From NCBI RefSeq assembly GCF_000427465.1, contig NZ_ATYB01000014.1, forward strand, positions 2,007,570 through 2,071,569: a stretch of DNA of 64,000 bases, written 5' to 3'. Every line of letters starts with the position of its first letter. Position 1 is the first letter of the stretch. Shown here piece by piece: positions 1 to 8,241 of this stretch. Position numbers and translations under genes: made by a program. The stretch comes from Sinorhizobium arboris LMG 14919 (GTDB lineage Bacteria > Pseudomonadota > Alphaproteobacteria > Rhizobiales > Rhizobiaceae). Under the pieces are notes generated by a model. The model did no database searches and was not told the origin of the DNA. It saw only the letters and a list, made by a program, of their open reading frames with translations.

Positions 1-287
1 TCCATGAGCGCGTCCTGCAGCGGCGTGACCGCATTGGTCGCTCCGGGGCCGGATGTCACCAGCATGACGCCGACCTTGCCGGTGGAGCGGGCATAGCCCT
101 CGGCCATGTGCCCGGCACCCTGCTCATGACGGACGAGGACGTGCTGAATCTCCTCCTGCTGGAAGATCTCATCATAGATCGGGAGCACGGCGCCGCCGGG
201 ATAGCCGAAGATGTGTTCGACGCCGTTGTCTTTCAAAGCCTGGAGAACGATCTCCGCGCCCGTCATCTGGTTCTCAGTTCCGCTCAT
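1..287 (-). CDS. ilvI: Acetolactate synthase large (catalytic) subunit, 5' part only
   Basis: The minus strand encodes the N-terminal 95 residues of a thiamine-diphosphate acetolactate synthase; the rest lies before the window. The enzyme condenses pyruvate with pyruvate or 2-oxobutyrate, the first common step of Val, Leu and Ile synthesis. The protein begins [18 protein letters not shown] and contains the typical [16 protein letters not shown] stretch with the ThDP-activating glutamate in [15 protein letters not shown]. The ATG at 287-285 is preceded by a purine-rich stretch. Upstream lies a leader peptide rich in Val/Ile/Leu and a terminator, which strongly supports an ilv gene under attenuation. 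The symbol ilvI (rather than ilvB) follows rhizobial naming and is inferred. Confidence 0.93.
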   Translation of the reverse strand, partial: MSGTENQMTGAEIVLQALKDNGVEHIFGYPGGAVLPIYDEIFQQEEIQHVLVRHEQGAGHMAEGYARSTGKVGVMLVTSGPGATNAVTPLQDALM

Positions 288-341
288 TTGCCTGCTTCCG
301 TCCCTCGTTCAGGTTTGCGTGAATAACGTGTTTGAAGGCAT

Positions 342-365
342 AAAAAAAGGCCCCGTCAGGAGCCT
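342..365 (-). terminator. Attenuator terminator of the ilvI leader
   Basis: On the minus strand AGGCTCC and GGGGCCT form a 7-bp stem (one G-T pair) with loop TGAC, followed directly by a run of T (plus-strand A run at 342-348). It sits between the leader peptide and ilvI, where the terminator of a transcription attenuator should be. Confidence 0.85.
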
Positions 366-371
366 CGTTCA

Positions 372-419
372 GCGCATGGGTGGCTACCGCCGGATGGTTA
401 CACCACCCTGCCCATGCGC
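372..419 (-). promoter_or_regulatory. Pause/anti-antiterminator hairpin of the ilvI attenuator
   Basis: Plus-strand arms GCGCATGGG (372-380) and CCCATGCGC (411-419) are perfectly complementary over 9 bp. One arm lies inside the end of the leader peptide gene and the loop contains its stop codon, as in classical 1:2 leader hairpins. The AGCC just beyond it can instead pair with GGCT of the terminator stem, giving a possible antiterminator. Confidence 0.7.
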
Positions 420-454
420 CGTCCCACCACAAGAATAACCGCGAATTTTTTCAT
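398..454 (-). CDS. ilv operon leader peptide (18 aa)
   Basis: An 18-codon ORF encodes MKKFAVILVVGRRMGRVV. Eight of its 18 residues are Val, Ile or Leu, in two clusters (VILVV and terminal VV). It lies 111 bp upstream of ilvI and is followed by mutually exclusive hairpins and a T-run terminator. Shortage of charged branched-chain tRNAs would stall a ribosome in the VILVV or VV codons and favour readthrough. No Shine-Dalgarno sequence precedes the ATG. A sigma70-like promoter ends only 9 nt before it, so the mRNA may be leaderless, as is known for the S. meliloti trp leader. Function is inferred from sequence architecture. Confidence 0.85.
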   Translation of the reverse strand: MKKFAVILVVGRRMGRVV

Positions 455-463
455 GGGGCGATT

Positions 464-492
464 TGTTAAACGGAAAATCTCCACCCGTCAAC
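464..492 (-). promoter_or_regulatory. Candidate sigma70 promoter of the ilv leader
   Basis: On the minus strand GTTGAC (492-487) and TTAACA (469-464) are separated by 17 nt. They resemble the rhizobial housekeeping pattern CTTGAC-N17-CTATAT. The predicted start of transcription falls within a few bases of the leader ATG at 454. Confidence 0.55.
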
Positions 493-646
493 GCCTTTTG
501 GCGCGCTCTGACCGGCACAGACGTCACGGCTCGTGAGCAACCAGTTATTAAACTGCAGCCGCTATCGTGGGACGCCGCAAGGGAACAGGCGCCGGCTTTC
601 GGCGCGTATCCTGCGGCTGATTTGGCGTTTTCGCCCGAGGTGCTGC

Positions 647-2683
647 GTGCTCGAAAGTGGAAATCAAACGGCGCCTCGCGCCGGCGAGACGGATCGACGC
701 GATAGCTTGAAGCCCGGCAATCGTTTTCTCGGGCGGGTCGTCGGCTGCAACGGCTCGCGCGCCACCATCGCAGCGGTTGCCGAAAATGGCGAGACTTCGC
801 TCACCGAGCTCTGGTCGGTCGGCAAACTGGTTTCGATTTCTGTCGGCGCCAATCGTGTCGTCGCCCTCGTCTATTCGATGCAGACCGTATCCGAGGGTTG
901 GGGCGAAGAGGCCAACAATACGTTCCGCATCGAAGTGGAATTGATGGGAGAGGTTCACGTCGGTCCGGATGGGCGGGAAGAATTCTCCGCCGGCATCAGC
1001 CGCTATCCCTATCTCGGAGCGATCGCTCACCGCATCCGCGTAAGCGATCTCGCCCGCATCTACGATTCCGGTCAAGTGGACAGCTGCGTCATCGGAAAGT
1101 TGACGCAGGACGAAAGTCTCGACGCGACCATCCATGTGCCCTCTATGCTTGCCAAACATTTTGCGATCGTCGGCACCACCGGCGTCGGCAAGTCGACGGC
1201 CGTGACACTGCTCCTGAACAAGGCGATCGCCGCCGATCCGAAGCTGCGCGTGCTGATCCTCGATCCGCACAACGAGTTCGCCGCCGCCTTTCCGGACCAG
1301 GCGGTGGTCATCGACACGGACACGCTCGACCTCCCTTTCTGGTTTTTCCGCCTCGAGGAGTTGGCCGAGGTCGTCTTCCGCGGGCGCCCGCCGGTGCCGG
1401 AAGAGCTCGACATTCTGCGCGACGTCATCGCGGATGCGAAAAGGGCATTCAAGGGTGGCGAATCCGGCCTGATGAGGCGGCAGACGGAGAGGAGTTCCAT
1501 CACCGCAGATACCCCCGTACCCTATCGGATCGCCGATCTCCTGGCGATGATCGACGAGCGCATCGGTCGGCTGGAGGGGCGTAACGACAAGCCGCACCTG
1601 CGCTCCCTGAAGGTCAGGATCGTCTCGGCCGTCAACGATCCGCGCTACCATTTCATGTTCTCGCAGAACACGATCACGGACACGATCGAAGACACGATTG
1701 CGAAGATCTTCCGCATTCCGGGCGATGACAAGCCGATCGCCACCTTCGAGCTTGCCGGCATCCCCTCGGAAGTCGTCAATTCCCTCGCATCCGTGCTCTG
1801 CCGCATGGCCTTCGAGATCGGCCTCTGGGGCAATGGCGCCATCCATATGCTGGTCGTCTGCGAAGAGGCCCACCGCTACGTACCGGCCGATCCCTCTCTC
1901 GGCTTTGTGCCCACACGCCAGGCCATTGCTCGAATCGCCAAGGAAGGCCGTAAATACGGGGTGTCGCTCGGCATCATCACCCAGAGGCCGGGCGAACTCG
2001 ATCCGACGATCCTGTCGCAATGCTCGACTGTCTTCGCCATGCGGCTCGCCAATGACCGCGACCAGGAAATCATCCGATCGGCGATCTCCAATTCGTCGAT
2101 CTCCACCACCAGCTTCATTTCCTCGATCGGCAACGGCGAGGCAATCGCCTTCGGCGAGGCGGTCGCAGTACCCATGCGCATGCGCTTTGCTCGAGTCGAA
2201 GATGCGCGGTTGCCCCGCGCCCACGGCATCACCGACAAGGTGGACGACGACGCGCCACCCGCCGCCGACCTCCGTTCCATCATCGGCCGCATGCGTGCCG
2301 TGAACGGTCCCGACATAACGAGTTTCCAACAGAGCTACCTGGCGGCCCAGACGAAGCAGTCGCCCGTGCTCGAGGACGGCGACTGGAGTGGGACAGGCGC
2401 CGAGACCGGGGCCACCTCCCCCCTTTCGCGACAATATCCAGCATTCGAGCCCTATAGCCCCGACATGCTTCCGCGTTCTTCCGAACCGGCCAACCCGGAG
2501 ATCGAACGCTTCAACCGAATCCGCGAGCAGATCCTTTCCGCAGAGTCGGAAAGCGGATTGCGTGGGGCCGCCAAGGCGCCGGGCCAAGCGGACCGGGGCT
2601 TCGGCACGCCGGCGCCGCGCCGCGAAGGGTCGCTTCGCGAAAGCCTGCTCAAGCGACCGCTTGGCAGCCTTATCCGCAAATAA
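647..2683 (+). CDS. HerA/DUF87-type ATP-binding protein
   Basis: A 678-residue P-loop ATPase of the HerA/FtsK superfamily (DUF87). Walker A GTTGVGKST is near residue 176; Walker B with catalytic acidic residues (VVCEEAH) is near residue 405; an arginine/sensor region follows (YGVSLGIITQRPGELDPTILSQC). The N-terminal ~100 residues form a small beta-rich HAS-like domain. Relatives are hexameric DNA translocases or uncharacterised ATPases; no NurA nuclease partner is nearby, so a role in end resection cannot be claimed. The reading frame is open back to 533, but GTG at 647 has a GAGG ribosome-binding site 6 nt upstream and starts just before the conserved part, so I prefer it. The C-terminal ~130 residues look disordered. 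Confidence 0.85.
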   Translation: MLESGNQTAPRAGETDRRDSLKPGNRFLGRVVGCNGSRATIAAVAENGETSLTELWSVGKLVSISVGANRVVALVYSMQTVSEGWGEEANNTFRIEVELMGEVHVGPDGREEFSAGISRYPYLGAIAHRIRVSDLARIYDSGQVDSCVIGKLTQDESLDATIHVPSMLAKHFAIVGTTGVGKSTAVTLLLNKAIAADPKLRVLILDPHNEFAAAFPDQAVVIDTDTLDLPFWFFRLEELAEVVFRGRPPVPEELDILRDVIADAKRAFKGGESGLMRRQTERSSITADTPVPYRIADLLAMIDERIGRLEGRNDKPHLRSLKVRIVSAVNDPRYHFMFSQNTITDTIEDTIAKIFRIPGDDKPIATFELAGIPSEVVNSLASVLCRMAFEIGLWGNGAIHMLVVCEEAHRYVPADPSLGFVPTRQAIARIAKEGRKYGVSLGIITQRPGELDPTILSQCSTVFAMRLANDRDQEIIRSAISNSSISTTSFISSIGNGEAIAFGEAVAVPMRMRFARVEDARLPRAHGITDKVDDDAPPAADLRSIIGRMRAVNGPDITSFQQSYLAAQTKQSPVLEDGDWSGTGAETGATSPLSRQYPAFEPYSPDMLPRSSEPANPEIERFNRIREQILSAESESGLRGAAKAPGQADRGFGTPAPRREGSLRESLLKRPLGSLIRK

Positions 2684-2829
2684 GCCGGCCCGAACAAATA
2701 CAGCATTGCGGCAACCAAGCTGCGGGAACGGACGGCATCGCCTGGCGGGTGAGCCGGCCCTGACTTGCAGATTTTGGATCCGGGGGCTCCTCTCGAGCGT
2801 TGATGTGACGTCAGGACGAGGAGACGACC

Positions 2830-3180
2830 ATGGATGACGATGACGCATGGAAAAACGAGCGGCGGCTCTGGCTCGAGGGCTCCGACCCCTATCGCGAATT
2901 GCTGGACGAAGACTGCATCATGGCATTCTCCGCGCCGGTCGGTGTCCTGCGCGGACGATCGGTCATAATTCGAAGTCTCCAGGGAATCCCGCGGTGGGAG
3001 CATCTCACGATGACCGGGAAAGTCATGAGCCGGATCGGCGAGAACTTTATCGTGCTCGGGTATCTTGCGGAGGCGCGACGCGCGCAAGGCCGGCCCTACG
3101 CGGCCTATTGCACGTCGACGTATCACGGCGTCGGAGCAGACTGGAAACTCATTCAACACCAGCACACGCCGGTCGACTGA
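2830..3180 (+). CDS. NTF2-like/SnoaL-like protein (DUF4440 type)
   Basis: A 116-residue soluble protein. The pattern (WLEGSDPYRELLDEDCIMAFSAPVGVLRGR, then a strand-rich C-terminal half) fits a small cone-shaped NTF2-like fold used by SnoaL, ketosteroid isomerase and DUF4440 proteins. No catalytic residues are certain, so the function is unknown. ATG 2830 follows a clear GAGGAG site. It is followed 55 bp later by another small protein with a similar predicted fold, so the two may be co-transcribed. I see no signal peptide. Confidence 0.75.
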   Translation: MDDDDAWKNERRLWLEGSDPYRELLDEDCIMAFSAPVGVLRGRSVIIRSLQGIPRWEHLTMTGKVMSRIGENFIVLGYLAEARRAQGRPYAAYCTSTYHGVGADWKLIQHQHTPVD

Positions 3181-3235
3181 CCTGCGGGACCGCAAGCCTC
3201 CGCCGGTTGCGCGGATCAAATTTGGGAAGAAAATC

Positions 3236-3667
3236 ATGGAAGACATTTTGCGGCGCTTCTTCGAGCGCTACGAGAGCATGGCCAATCAGGTGCTGTCAGG
3301 ATCGTTGCCGGTCAGCCATACGACCTTCGCCTTCGCCTCCGACTTTATTGCCGCCTCGCCGGCCGGAGTCATGACGGGCAAGAACGATGAAACCCTGGCT
3401 GCATCAATGGAAAAGGGCTACGCCCGCTACCGCGCGATCGGAACCAGGGAACTGAAGATCCGCGAAACCACTGTGACGCCGATCGACGCGCTGCATTTCC
3501 TTGTACGCGTCGATTGGCGTTCCGTCTTCGACGCCGAGGAGCAGCCGGACGTGACGATCGATTTCGAAGTCCATTACCTCGTTCAACTGCGTGACGGCGA
3601 GCCGAAGATTTTCGGCTGGGTCAGCGGCGACGAGGAAGCCGTTTTGAAGGAGCACGGGATCGGCTGA
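3236..3667 (+). CDS. Conserved hypothetical protein, NTF2-like fold likely
   Basis: A 143-residue protein (MEDILRRFFERYESMANQVL...). A helical N-terminus is followed by alternating strands, including VRVDWRSVFDAEEQPDVTIDF and HYLVQLRDGEPKIFGWVSGDEE, the arrangement of NTF2-like proteins. The frame is open further upstream to 3065, overlapping the preceding gene. ATG 3236 has GGGAAG about 7 nt upstream and begins the conserved-looking part. Function unknown; it sits between the SnoaL-like gene and the 3' end of miaA. Confidence 0.75.
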   Translation: MEDILRRFFERYESMANQVLSGSLPVSHTTFAFASDFIAASPAGVMTGKNDETLAASMEKGYARYRAIGTRELKIRETTVTPIDALHFLVRVDWRSVFDAEEQPDVTIDFEVHYLVQLRDGEPKIFGWVSGDEEAVLKEHGIG

Positions 3668-3734
3668 ATTGCCGGGTCGCCGTGCTCCTCAGCGATCGGA
3701 CGAGAAGCCCCGCCGTCCGAAACCGAGAAGCGAC

Positions 3735-4646
3735 CTAGTCCAGTGCGTCCGGGCCTTCGATACGCTGCCATGTTTCGTCAAGCTGGTTGCGGAACCAGGT
3801 CATCTGGCGCTTGGCATATTGGCGCGTGGCCGCGGCCCCGGCCTCGATCACCTTCGTTTCCGTCATCTCGCCCCTCAGCATCGCGGCGATCTGCTGCACG
3901 CCGATCGCCTTCATCACCGGCATCTCCGGCGGGAGGCGTAGCGCGAGAAGCGCCCGCACCTCCTCGACGGCACCTTTCGCAAGCATCGTCTCGAAACGTC
4001 GGTCGATGCGGCCATGGAGTACCGGCCGCTCCGGCAGGACGACGATCTTCAGCGCTCGATCCGGATCGATGACCACCGGCCCGCGGCTCTGCCGGTAAGA
4101 ACCGATGGGCTTGCCGGACGCCTCTATTACCTCCAGCGCGCGCACGATGCGCTGCCCGTCGCCGGGCCGTAAGCGCGCCGCCGTCTCCGGATCGCGTCCG
4201 GAGAGTTCGCGGTGGAGCGCCTCAGCGCCTTCCTCCGTCAGGCGCGTGCGCAGTCGCTGGCGGATCGCGGGCGGAATCTCCGGCATGTCCGAAAGGCCTC
4301 CCGTCAGCGCCTTGAAATAAAGGCCCGTGCCGCCGACGAAGACCGGAAGGCGCCCCTCTTTCCTTAATCGTGCCACGAGCGCTTCCGCCTCCCGGAGCCA
4401 TGCGCCGGTCGAATAGGCACGGTCCGGCGGGACATGGCCATACAGGAAATGCTCGACGCCACCCATCTCGCTTTCATCCGGACGCGCGGTCAGGATTTTC
4501 AGCGTGCCGTAAACCTGCATGCTGTCGGCATTGATCACGACGCCGCCGTGTCTTTGCGCAAGCTTCACGGCGAGCGCGGACTTGCCGCTGGCGGTCGGCC
4601 CGGTTATCAGGATCGCGTCGATGTCTCTCGCAAGGTTTTGCATCAT
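3735..4646 (-). CDS. miaA: tRNA dimethylallyltransferase
   Basis: MiaA transfers a dimethylallyl group to N6 of A37 in tRNAs reading UNN codons. The ~303-residue protein has the N-terminal P-loop GPTASGKSA (residues 16-24), the substrate motif NADSMQVYGTLKILTARP, and VGGTGLYFKALTGG, all typical. The C-terminal RQYAKRQMTWFRNQ region binds tRNA. Start candidates are GTG 4661, ATG 4646 and ATG 4643; I use 4646. All overlap or abut the divergent serB start at 4645, so the two genes share their 5' ends with no intergenic space. Confidence 0.95.
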   Translation of the reverse strand: MMQNLARDIDAILITGPTASGKSALAVKLAQRHGGVVINADSMQVYGTLKILTARPDESEMGGVEHFLYGHVPPDRAYSTGAWLREAEALVARLRKEGRLPVFVGGTGLYFKALTGGLSDMPEIPPAIRQRLRTRLTEEGAEALHRELSGRDPETAARLRPGDGQRIVRALEVIEASGKPIGSYRQSRGPVVIDPDRALKIVVLPERPVLHGRIDRRFETMLAKGAVEEVRALLALRLPPEMPVMKAIGVQQIAAMLRGEMTETKVIEAGAAATRQYAKRQMTWFRNQLDETWQRIEGPDALD

Positions 4647-5532
4647 GGCTCTCGTTGCCACGCTTATCGCCGATCCGTCAAATCCCGTTCTGTCGCCGGC
4701 ACACGCCGAGGCGGCAGCCGAGAGCCTCGATGCGTCCGGGCTCTATTGGCTCGCGGACGGCATCGCCTGCGACATCGCGTTGAGGGACGGCACCGACGCA
4801 GGTGAAGCGGAAGCTCGGCTCCGTCAGGCCATCGCCGGCGCAGCGATCGATGTCGCCGTCCAGGACGCCGAAAGCCGCCGCAAGCGATTTCTGATCGCCG
4901 ATATGGATTCCACCATGATCGGACAGGAATGTATCGACGAACTGGCCGCGGAAGTCGGCCTGAAGGAAAAGGTCGCCGCAATCACCGCGCGCGCCATGAA
5001 CGGCGAGATTGCCTTCGAGCCGGCACTCGTCGAAAGAGTGGCGCTTCTCCGGGGCCTGCCCGTTACCGTCGTCGAGGAAGTCATAGCCAGGCGCATCACA
5101 TTGACCCCCGGCGGCCGCGAACTGGTCGCCACCATGAAGGCGAAGGGCCACTATACCGCACTCGTCTCGGGTGGCTTCACGATGTTCACCGGGCCGGTCG
5201 CAGAGAAGCTCGGCTTCGACGAGAACCGCGCCAATATCCTCATTGAAGAGAACGGTCGGCTGACTGGCGATGTTGCCCGGCCGATCCTCGGCAAACAGGC
5301 CAAGGTCGACGCGCTCATCGGCATTTCGGAACGGCTCGGCATCACGCCCGCGGACGTCATGGCGGTCGGCGACGGTGCCAACGATCTCGGTATGCTGCAG
5401 CTTGCCGGCAGCGGAGTGGCGCTCCACGCCAAGCCGGTGGTTGCCGCACAGGCGAAGATCCGCATCGACCATGGCGATCTCACCGCCCTGCTCTACCTTC
5501 AGGGCTACCGCAAGACGGATTTCGTGACGTGA
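4645..5532 (+). CDS. serB: Phosphoserine phosphatase
   Basis: SerB performs the last step of serine synthesis. The 295-residue protein has the HAD nucleophile motif DMDSTMI (residues 86-92; nucleophile Asp86, acid/base Asp88), motif II around LVSGGF, and the C-terminal metal motif VGDGANDLGML. The N-terminal ~80 residues match the regulatory extension of rhizobial SerB. ATG 4645 lies in the first codons of the divergent miaA, so each gene's promoter must lie inside the other gene. The stop overlaps the GTG of the next gene by 3 to 4 nt, suggesting translational coupling. Confidence 0.95.
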   Translation: MALVATLIADPSNPVLSPAHAEAAAESLDASGLYWLADGIACDIALRDGTDAGEAEARLRQAIAGAAIDVAVQDAESRRKRFLIADMDSTMIGQECIDELAAEVGLKEKVAAITARAMNGEIAFEPALVERVALLRGLPVTVVEEVIARRITLTPGGRELVATMKAKGHYTALVSGGFTMFTGPVAEKLGFDENRANILIEENGRLTGDVARPILGKQAKVDALIGISERLGITPADVMAVGDGANDLGMLQLAGSGVALHAKPVVAAQAKIRIDHGDLTALLYLQGYRKTDFVT

Positions 5533-6104
5533 TCATCCTCGATACCGAGCGACTGAGACTCCGCGCCTGGATCGAGTCCGATCGTGATCTCTTCGCCGAG
5601 ATCAACAGCGACCCCACGGTCATGGAGTTCTTTCCGTTCCGCCGGAACCGGGCAGAGGCTGACGCGCTTTTCGAGCGCAATGACCGCAATATTCGCGAAA
5701 CGGGCTTCGGGTTCTTCGCACTCGCGTTTCGTGAGGACGACGCGCCGATCGGCTTTTGCGGACTTGCACGCACCGATCTCGAACCGCACCTGCCCGACGG
5801 CACCGTCGAGATCGGCTGGCGCCTGGCTGTCCGCCATTGGGGAAAGGGCTACGTGACGGAGGCTGCGCGGGCGCTTCTCGACTACGGCTTCGGCGAGAGG
5901 AAACTCGGCGAGATCGTTGCCATCGCCGTTTCGGCCAACACCCGCTCCACCGCCGTGATGAAACGGATCGGCATGCATCCGGATTGCGCGCGCGACTTCG
6001 ATCACCCCGGCGTCCCGGATACGCACCCGCATCTGAGGCACCACGTGCTTTACGCAATCACCGCGCAAGAATGGCGGCGGGATGGCTCCACCGCAAAGCG
6101 GTAG
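5529..6104 (+). CDS. GNAT acetyltransferase, RimJ/RimL type
   Basis: A 191-residue N-acetyltransferase. It opens with LDTERLRLRAWIESDRDLFAEIN, typical of RimJ/RimL-like GNATs. The acetyl-CoA loop region is VEIGWRLAVRHWGKGYVTEAARALLDYGF and the C-terminal motif is VSANTRSTAVMKRIGM. The substrate is unknown. The GTG start overlaps the end of serB, so it is probably translated from the serB mRNA. The next gene (degP) converges on it. Confidence 0.88.
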   Translation: MIILDTERLRLRAWIESDRDLFAEINSDPTVMEFFPFRRNRAEADALFERNDRNIRETGFGFFALAFREDDAPIGFCGLARTDLEPHLPDGTVEIGWRLAVRHWGKGYVTEAARALLDYGFGERKLGEIVAIAVSANTRSTAVMKRIGMHPDCARDFDHPGVPDTHPHLRHHVLYAITAQEWRRDGSTAKR

Positions 6105-6134
6105 TACCCGTCGCCACGGTCGAAAGCGCCAGCG

Positions 6135-7643
6135 CTACTCCATCCGCACCGTCACGAAACGCAATTCGCCGGCCTTGTTCGCGATCATCAGCAAAGCGTT
6201 GCGGCGCCCGTCAGCCTTCAGTTTGGTGACGCGTGAGGCGACATCCTCCGGTGTTTCCATCGCTTCCTGGCCGAGCTCGACGATTACCTCGCCCGGCTCC
6301 ACACGACGCTCGGCCGCGGGCGAATTGGGCTGTACCTCGGTGATGACGACGCCTTTGACGCTCTCGGCGATGCCGAAGCTCTGGCGGCGGTCGGCGTCGA
6401 GCTCTGCGAGCTTCATTCCGAGCACGGTGTCACTTGCAGGCAGTTCCGCGGCCGGCGGCTGGCCGGGCTTCGCCTCGTCGCCGCTCGGCAGTTCGCCGGG
6501 TCGCGCATTGGCGAGTTGCTCGCCATCCTCGAGCCGACCCAGCGTCACGCGGACCGTCTGCTCATTGCCGTCGCGGATGATGACGACATCGACAGCCTTG
6601 CCGACCGGGCTCTCGCCGACAGTGCGCATGAGATCGCGAATTTCGGCGATGTCCGTGCCGTCGAAGCGGATGATGATGTCGCCCGGTTTGATCTCGCCCT
6701 TCGTAATCGGGCCGCCCTCGATGATGCCCGAGACAAGCGCGCCGCGCGGAAGCTCCATTTTGAGGCTCTCGGCGATATCGTCCGTGACAGGCTGAATCCG
6801 CACGCCGAGCCAGCCGCGGCGCGTTTCGCCGAACTCCTTGAGTTGGTTGACGACGTTCACGGCGAGCTCCGCCGGAACGGCAAAGCCGATGCCGACCGAC
6901 ATGCCGGTCTGCGAGAGGATCGCCGTATTGATGCCGACGACCTCGCCCTGCATGTTGAACAGCGGTCCGCCCGAATTGCCGCGGTTGATCGCCGCGTCGG
7001 TCTGGATGAAACTGTCGTACGGGCCGGCATTGATGTTGCGGCCGCGGGCGGAGACGACACCCACGGAGACCGACACGCCAAGACCGAACGGGTTGCCGAC
7101 GACCATGACCCAATCGCCGATCCTGATCTTTCGCGAGTCGCCGAAGGAGACGGCCTTGAGCGGCTTCTTCGGCTCGACCTTCAGAACGGCCAGATCGGTT
7201 TTCGTATCCGTGCCGACGAGTTTCGCCTTCAGCTTCGATCCGTCGGAGAAATTGATCTCGATATCGTCGGCGTCCTGGATCACGTGGTTGTTGGTGACGA
7301 TGTAACCGGCCGGATCGATGATGAAGCCGGAGCCGAGGGAATTGACGGTGCGGGGCCTGCCTCCCTCGCCGCCCGGCCCCCTGAAGAATTCGTCGAAGAA
7401 TTCCTGATGCGGCGATCCCTCCGGCACCTGCGGCATCGGAGCATTGTCGTCGTCACTCTTGACGTTTTGCGAAATCGATATGTTGACGACGGCGTCGAGC
7501 AGACCCTCGGCGAGATCGGCAACGGATGGCGGACCCGCCGGAGGCAGTGCCGTCGCAGTCTGGGCCAGCGTCGTGTTGGTGAAGATGAGTGCCGTCGCGG
7601 CCGCCAGCACCAGGCCGCGGAAGAATTCGGGTCGTTTCGACAA
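6135..7643 (-). CDS. degP: Periplasmic serine protease, Do/HtrA family
   Basis: A 502-residue HtrA protease. It has a signal peptide (LVLAAATALIFTNTTLAQ) and a trypsin-like domain with His120 (TNNHV), Asp150 (TDLAVL) and Ser224 (GNSGGPL), followed by two PDZ domains. It degrades or refolds damaged envelope proteins. The start is an uncommon TTG at 7643 with AGGAG 9 nt upstream; an upstream ATG is closed immediately by TAG. It lies downstream of hflK-hflC-DUF2065-ACT on the same strand but after a 206-bp gap, so it may have its own promoter. S. meliloti names (degP1) would fit; the paralogue number is not provable here. Confidence 0.94.
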   Translation of the reverse strand: MSKRPEFFRGLVLAAATALIFTNTTLAQTATALPPAGPPSVADLAEGLLDAVVNISISQNVKSDDDNAPMPQVPEGSPHQEFFDEFFRGPGGEGGRPRTVNSLGSGFIIDPAGYIVTNNHVIQDADDIEINFSDGSKLKAKLVGTDTKTDLAVLKVEPKKPLKAVSFGDSRKIRIGDWVMVVGNPFGLGVSVSVGVVSARGRNINAGPYDSFIQTDAAINRGNSGGPLFNMQGEVVGINTAILSQTGMSVGIGFAVPAELAVNVVNQLKEFGETRRGWLGVRIQPVTDDIAESLKMELPRGALVSGIIEGGPITKGEIKPGDIIIRFDGTDIAEIRDLMRTVGESPVGKAVDVVIIRDGNEQTVRVTLGRLEDGEQLANARPGELPSGDEAKPGQPPAAELPASDTVLGMKLAELDADRRQSFGIAESVKGVVITEVQPNSPAAERRVEPGEVIVELGQEAMETPEDVASRVTKLKADGRRNALLMIANKAGELRFVTVRME

Positions 7644-7849
7644 GTCGCTAGGCTCCTATCATTTCCCTTGCATCGCGCCGGTTCCCGTTCGTCCGGCGAT
7701 GATGATGCACGAACATTGTTTTGCTGCACCGAACTACAGCGGCGCGCTACTTGACTGAGGCGCGCAGCACGCGAAGCTTCTATTGAAGATACGGCGGAAT
7801 TCCGGAGCGTCCAGACACGATTTCCTGATGGCGGCAAATCGGCGGCGAG

Positions 7850-8236
7850 TCAGATCGTTATTTCGTGCCCGTGCTCTTTCAGAGCCTCCACGGCCTTATC
7901 GAGATTGGATCCGGCGACGAAGATGTAGTCGGTGCTGAAGGTCGAATTGGCGAAGACGCCGACACCTGCCTCCGAAAGCGGGCGGAGTACCGACGACAGC
8001 ACGCCGGGCACGTCGAAACTGAAATGCTGCTCCACGCGAAAACAGCGCCAGCCGAGCGAACTCTGCACGCTCGACGGAACGCGAGCGGCGCGGCAGACCA
8101 GGGTCATTTCCTCACGAGAACTGGAGACCGTCCAAAATCCCGGCCCCGGCAGCCATTCCGGAATAGCGGACCCGACGTTCAGACGGGTAATGGCATATTC
8201 GGCATCGACCAGCCGGATGAGCAGTTTATGTGGCAT
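7850..8236 (-). CDS. ACT-domain protein
   Basis: A 128-residue protein starting MPHKLLIRLVDAEYAITRL. The C-terminal ~65 residues (FDVPGVLSSVLRPLSEAGVGVFANSTFSTDYIFVAGSNLDKAVEALKEHGHEI) have the beta-alpha-beta pattern of an ACT domain of the aspartokinase/CASTOR type, which usually binds an amino acid. The frame opens at 8260, but GAGG at 8246-8249 is best spaced (9 nt) for ATG 8236. It begins 5 nt after the stop of the DUF2065 gene, so it is probably part of the hflKC operon. Ligand and partner are unknown. Confidence 0.85.
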   Translation of the reverse strand: MPHKLLIRLVDAEYAITRLNVGSAIPEWLPGPGFWTVSSSREEMTLVCRAARVPSSVQSSLGWRCFRVEQHFSFDVPGVLSSVLRPLSEAGVGVFANSTFSTDYIFVAGSNLDKAVEALKEHGHEITI

Positions 8237-8241
8237 TCGCA

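Noticed and set aside
548..2848. 766-aa minus-strand ORF opposite the HerA-like gene
   Set aside because: His/Arg/Gly-rich shadow of a GC-rich coding region with no domain; the plus-strand gene has clear Walker motifs.
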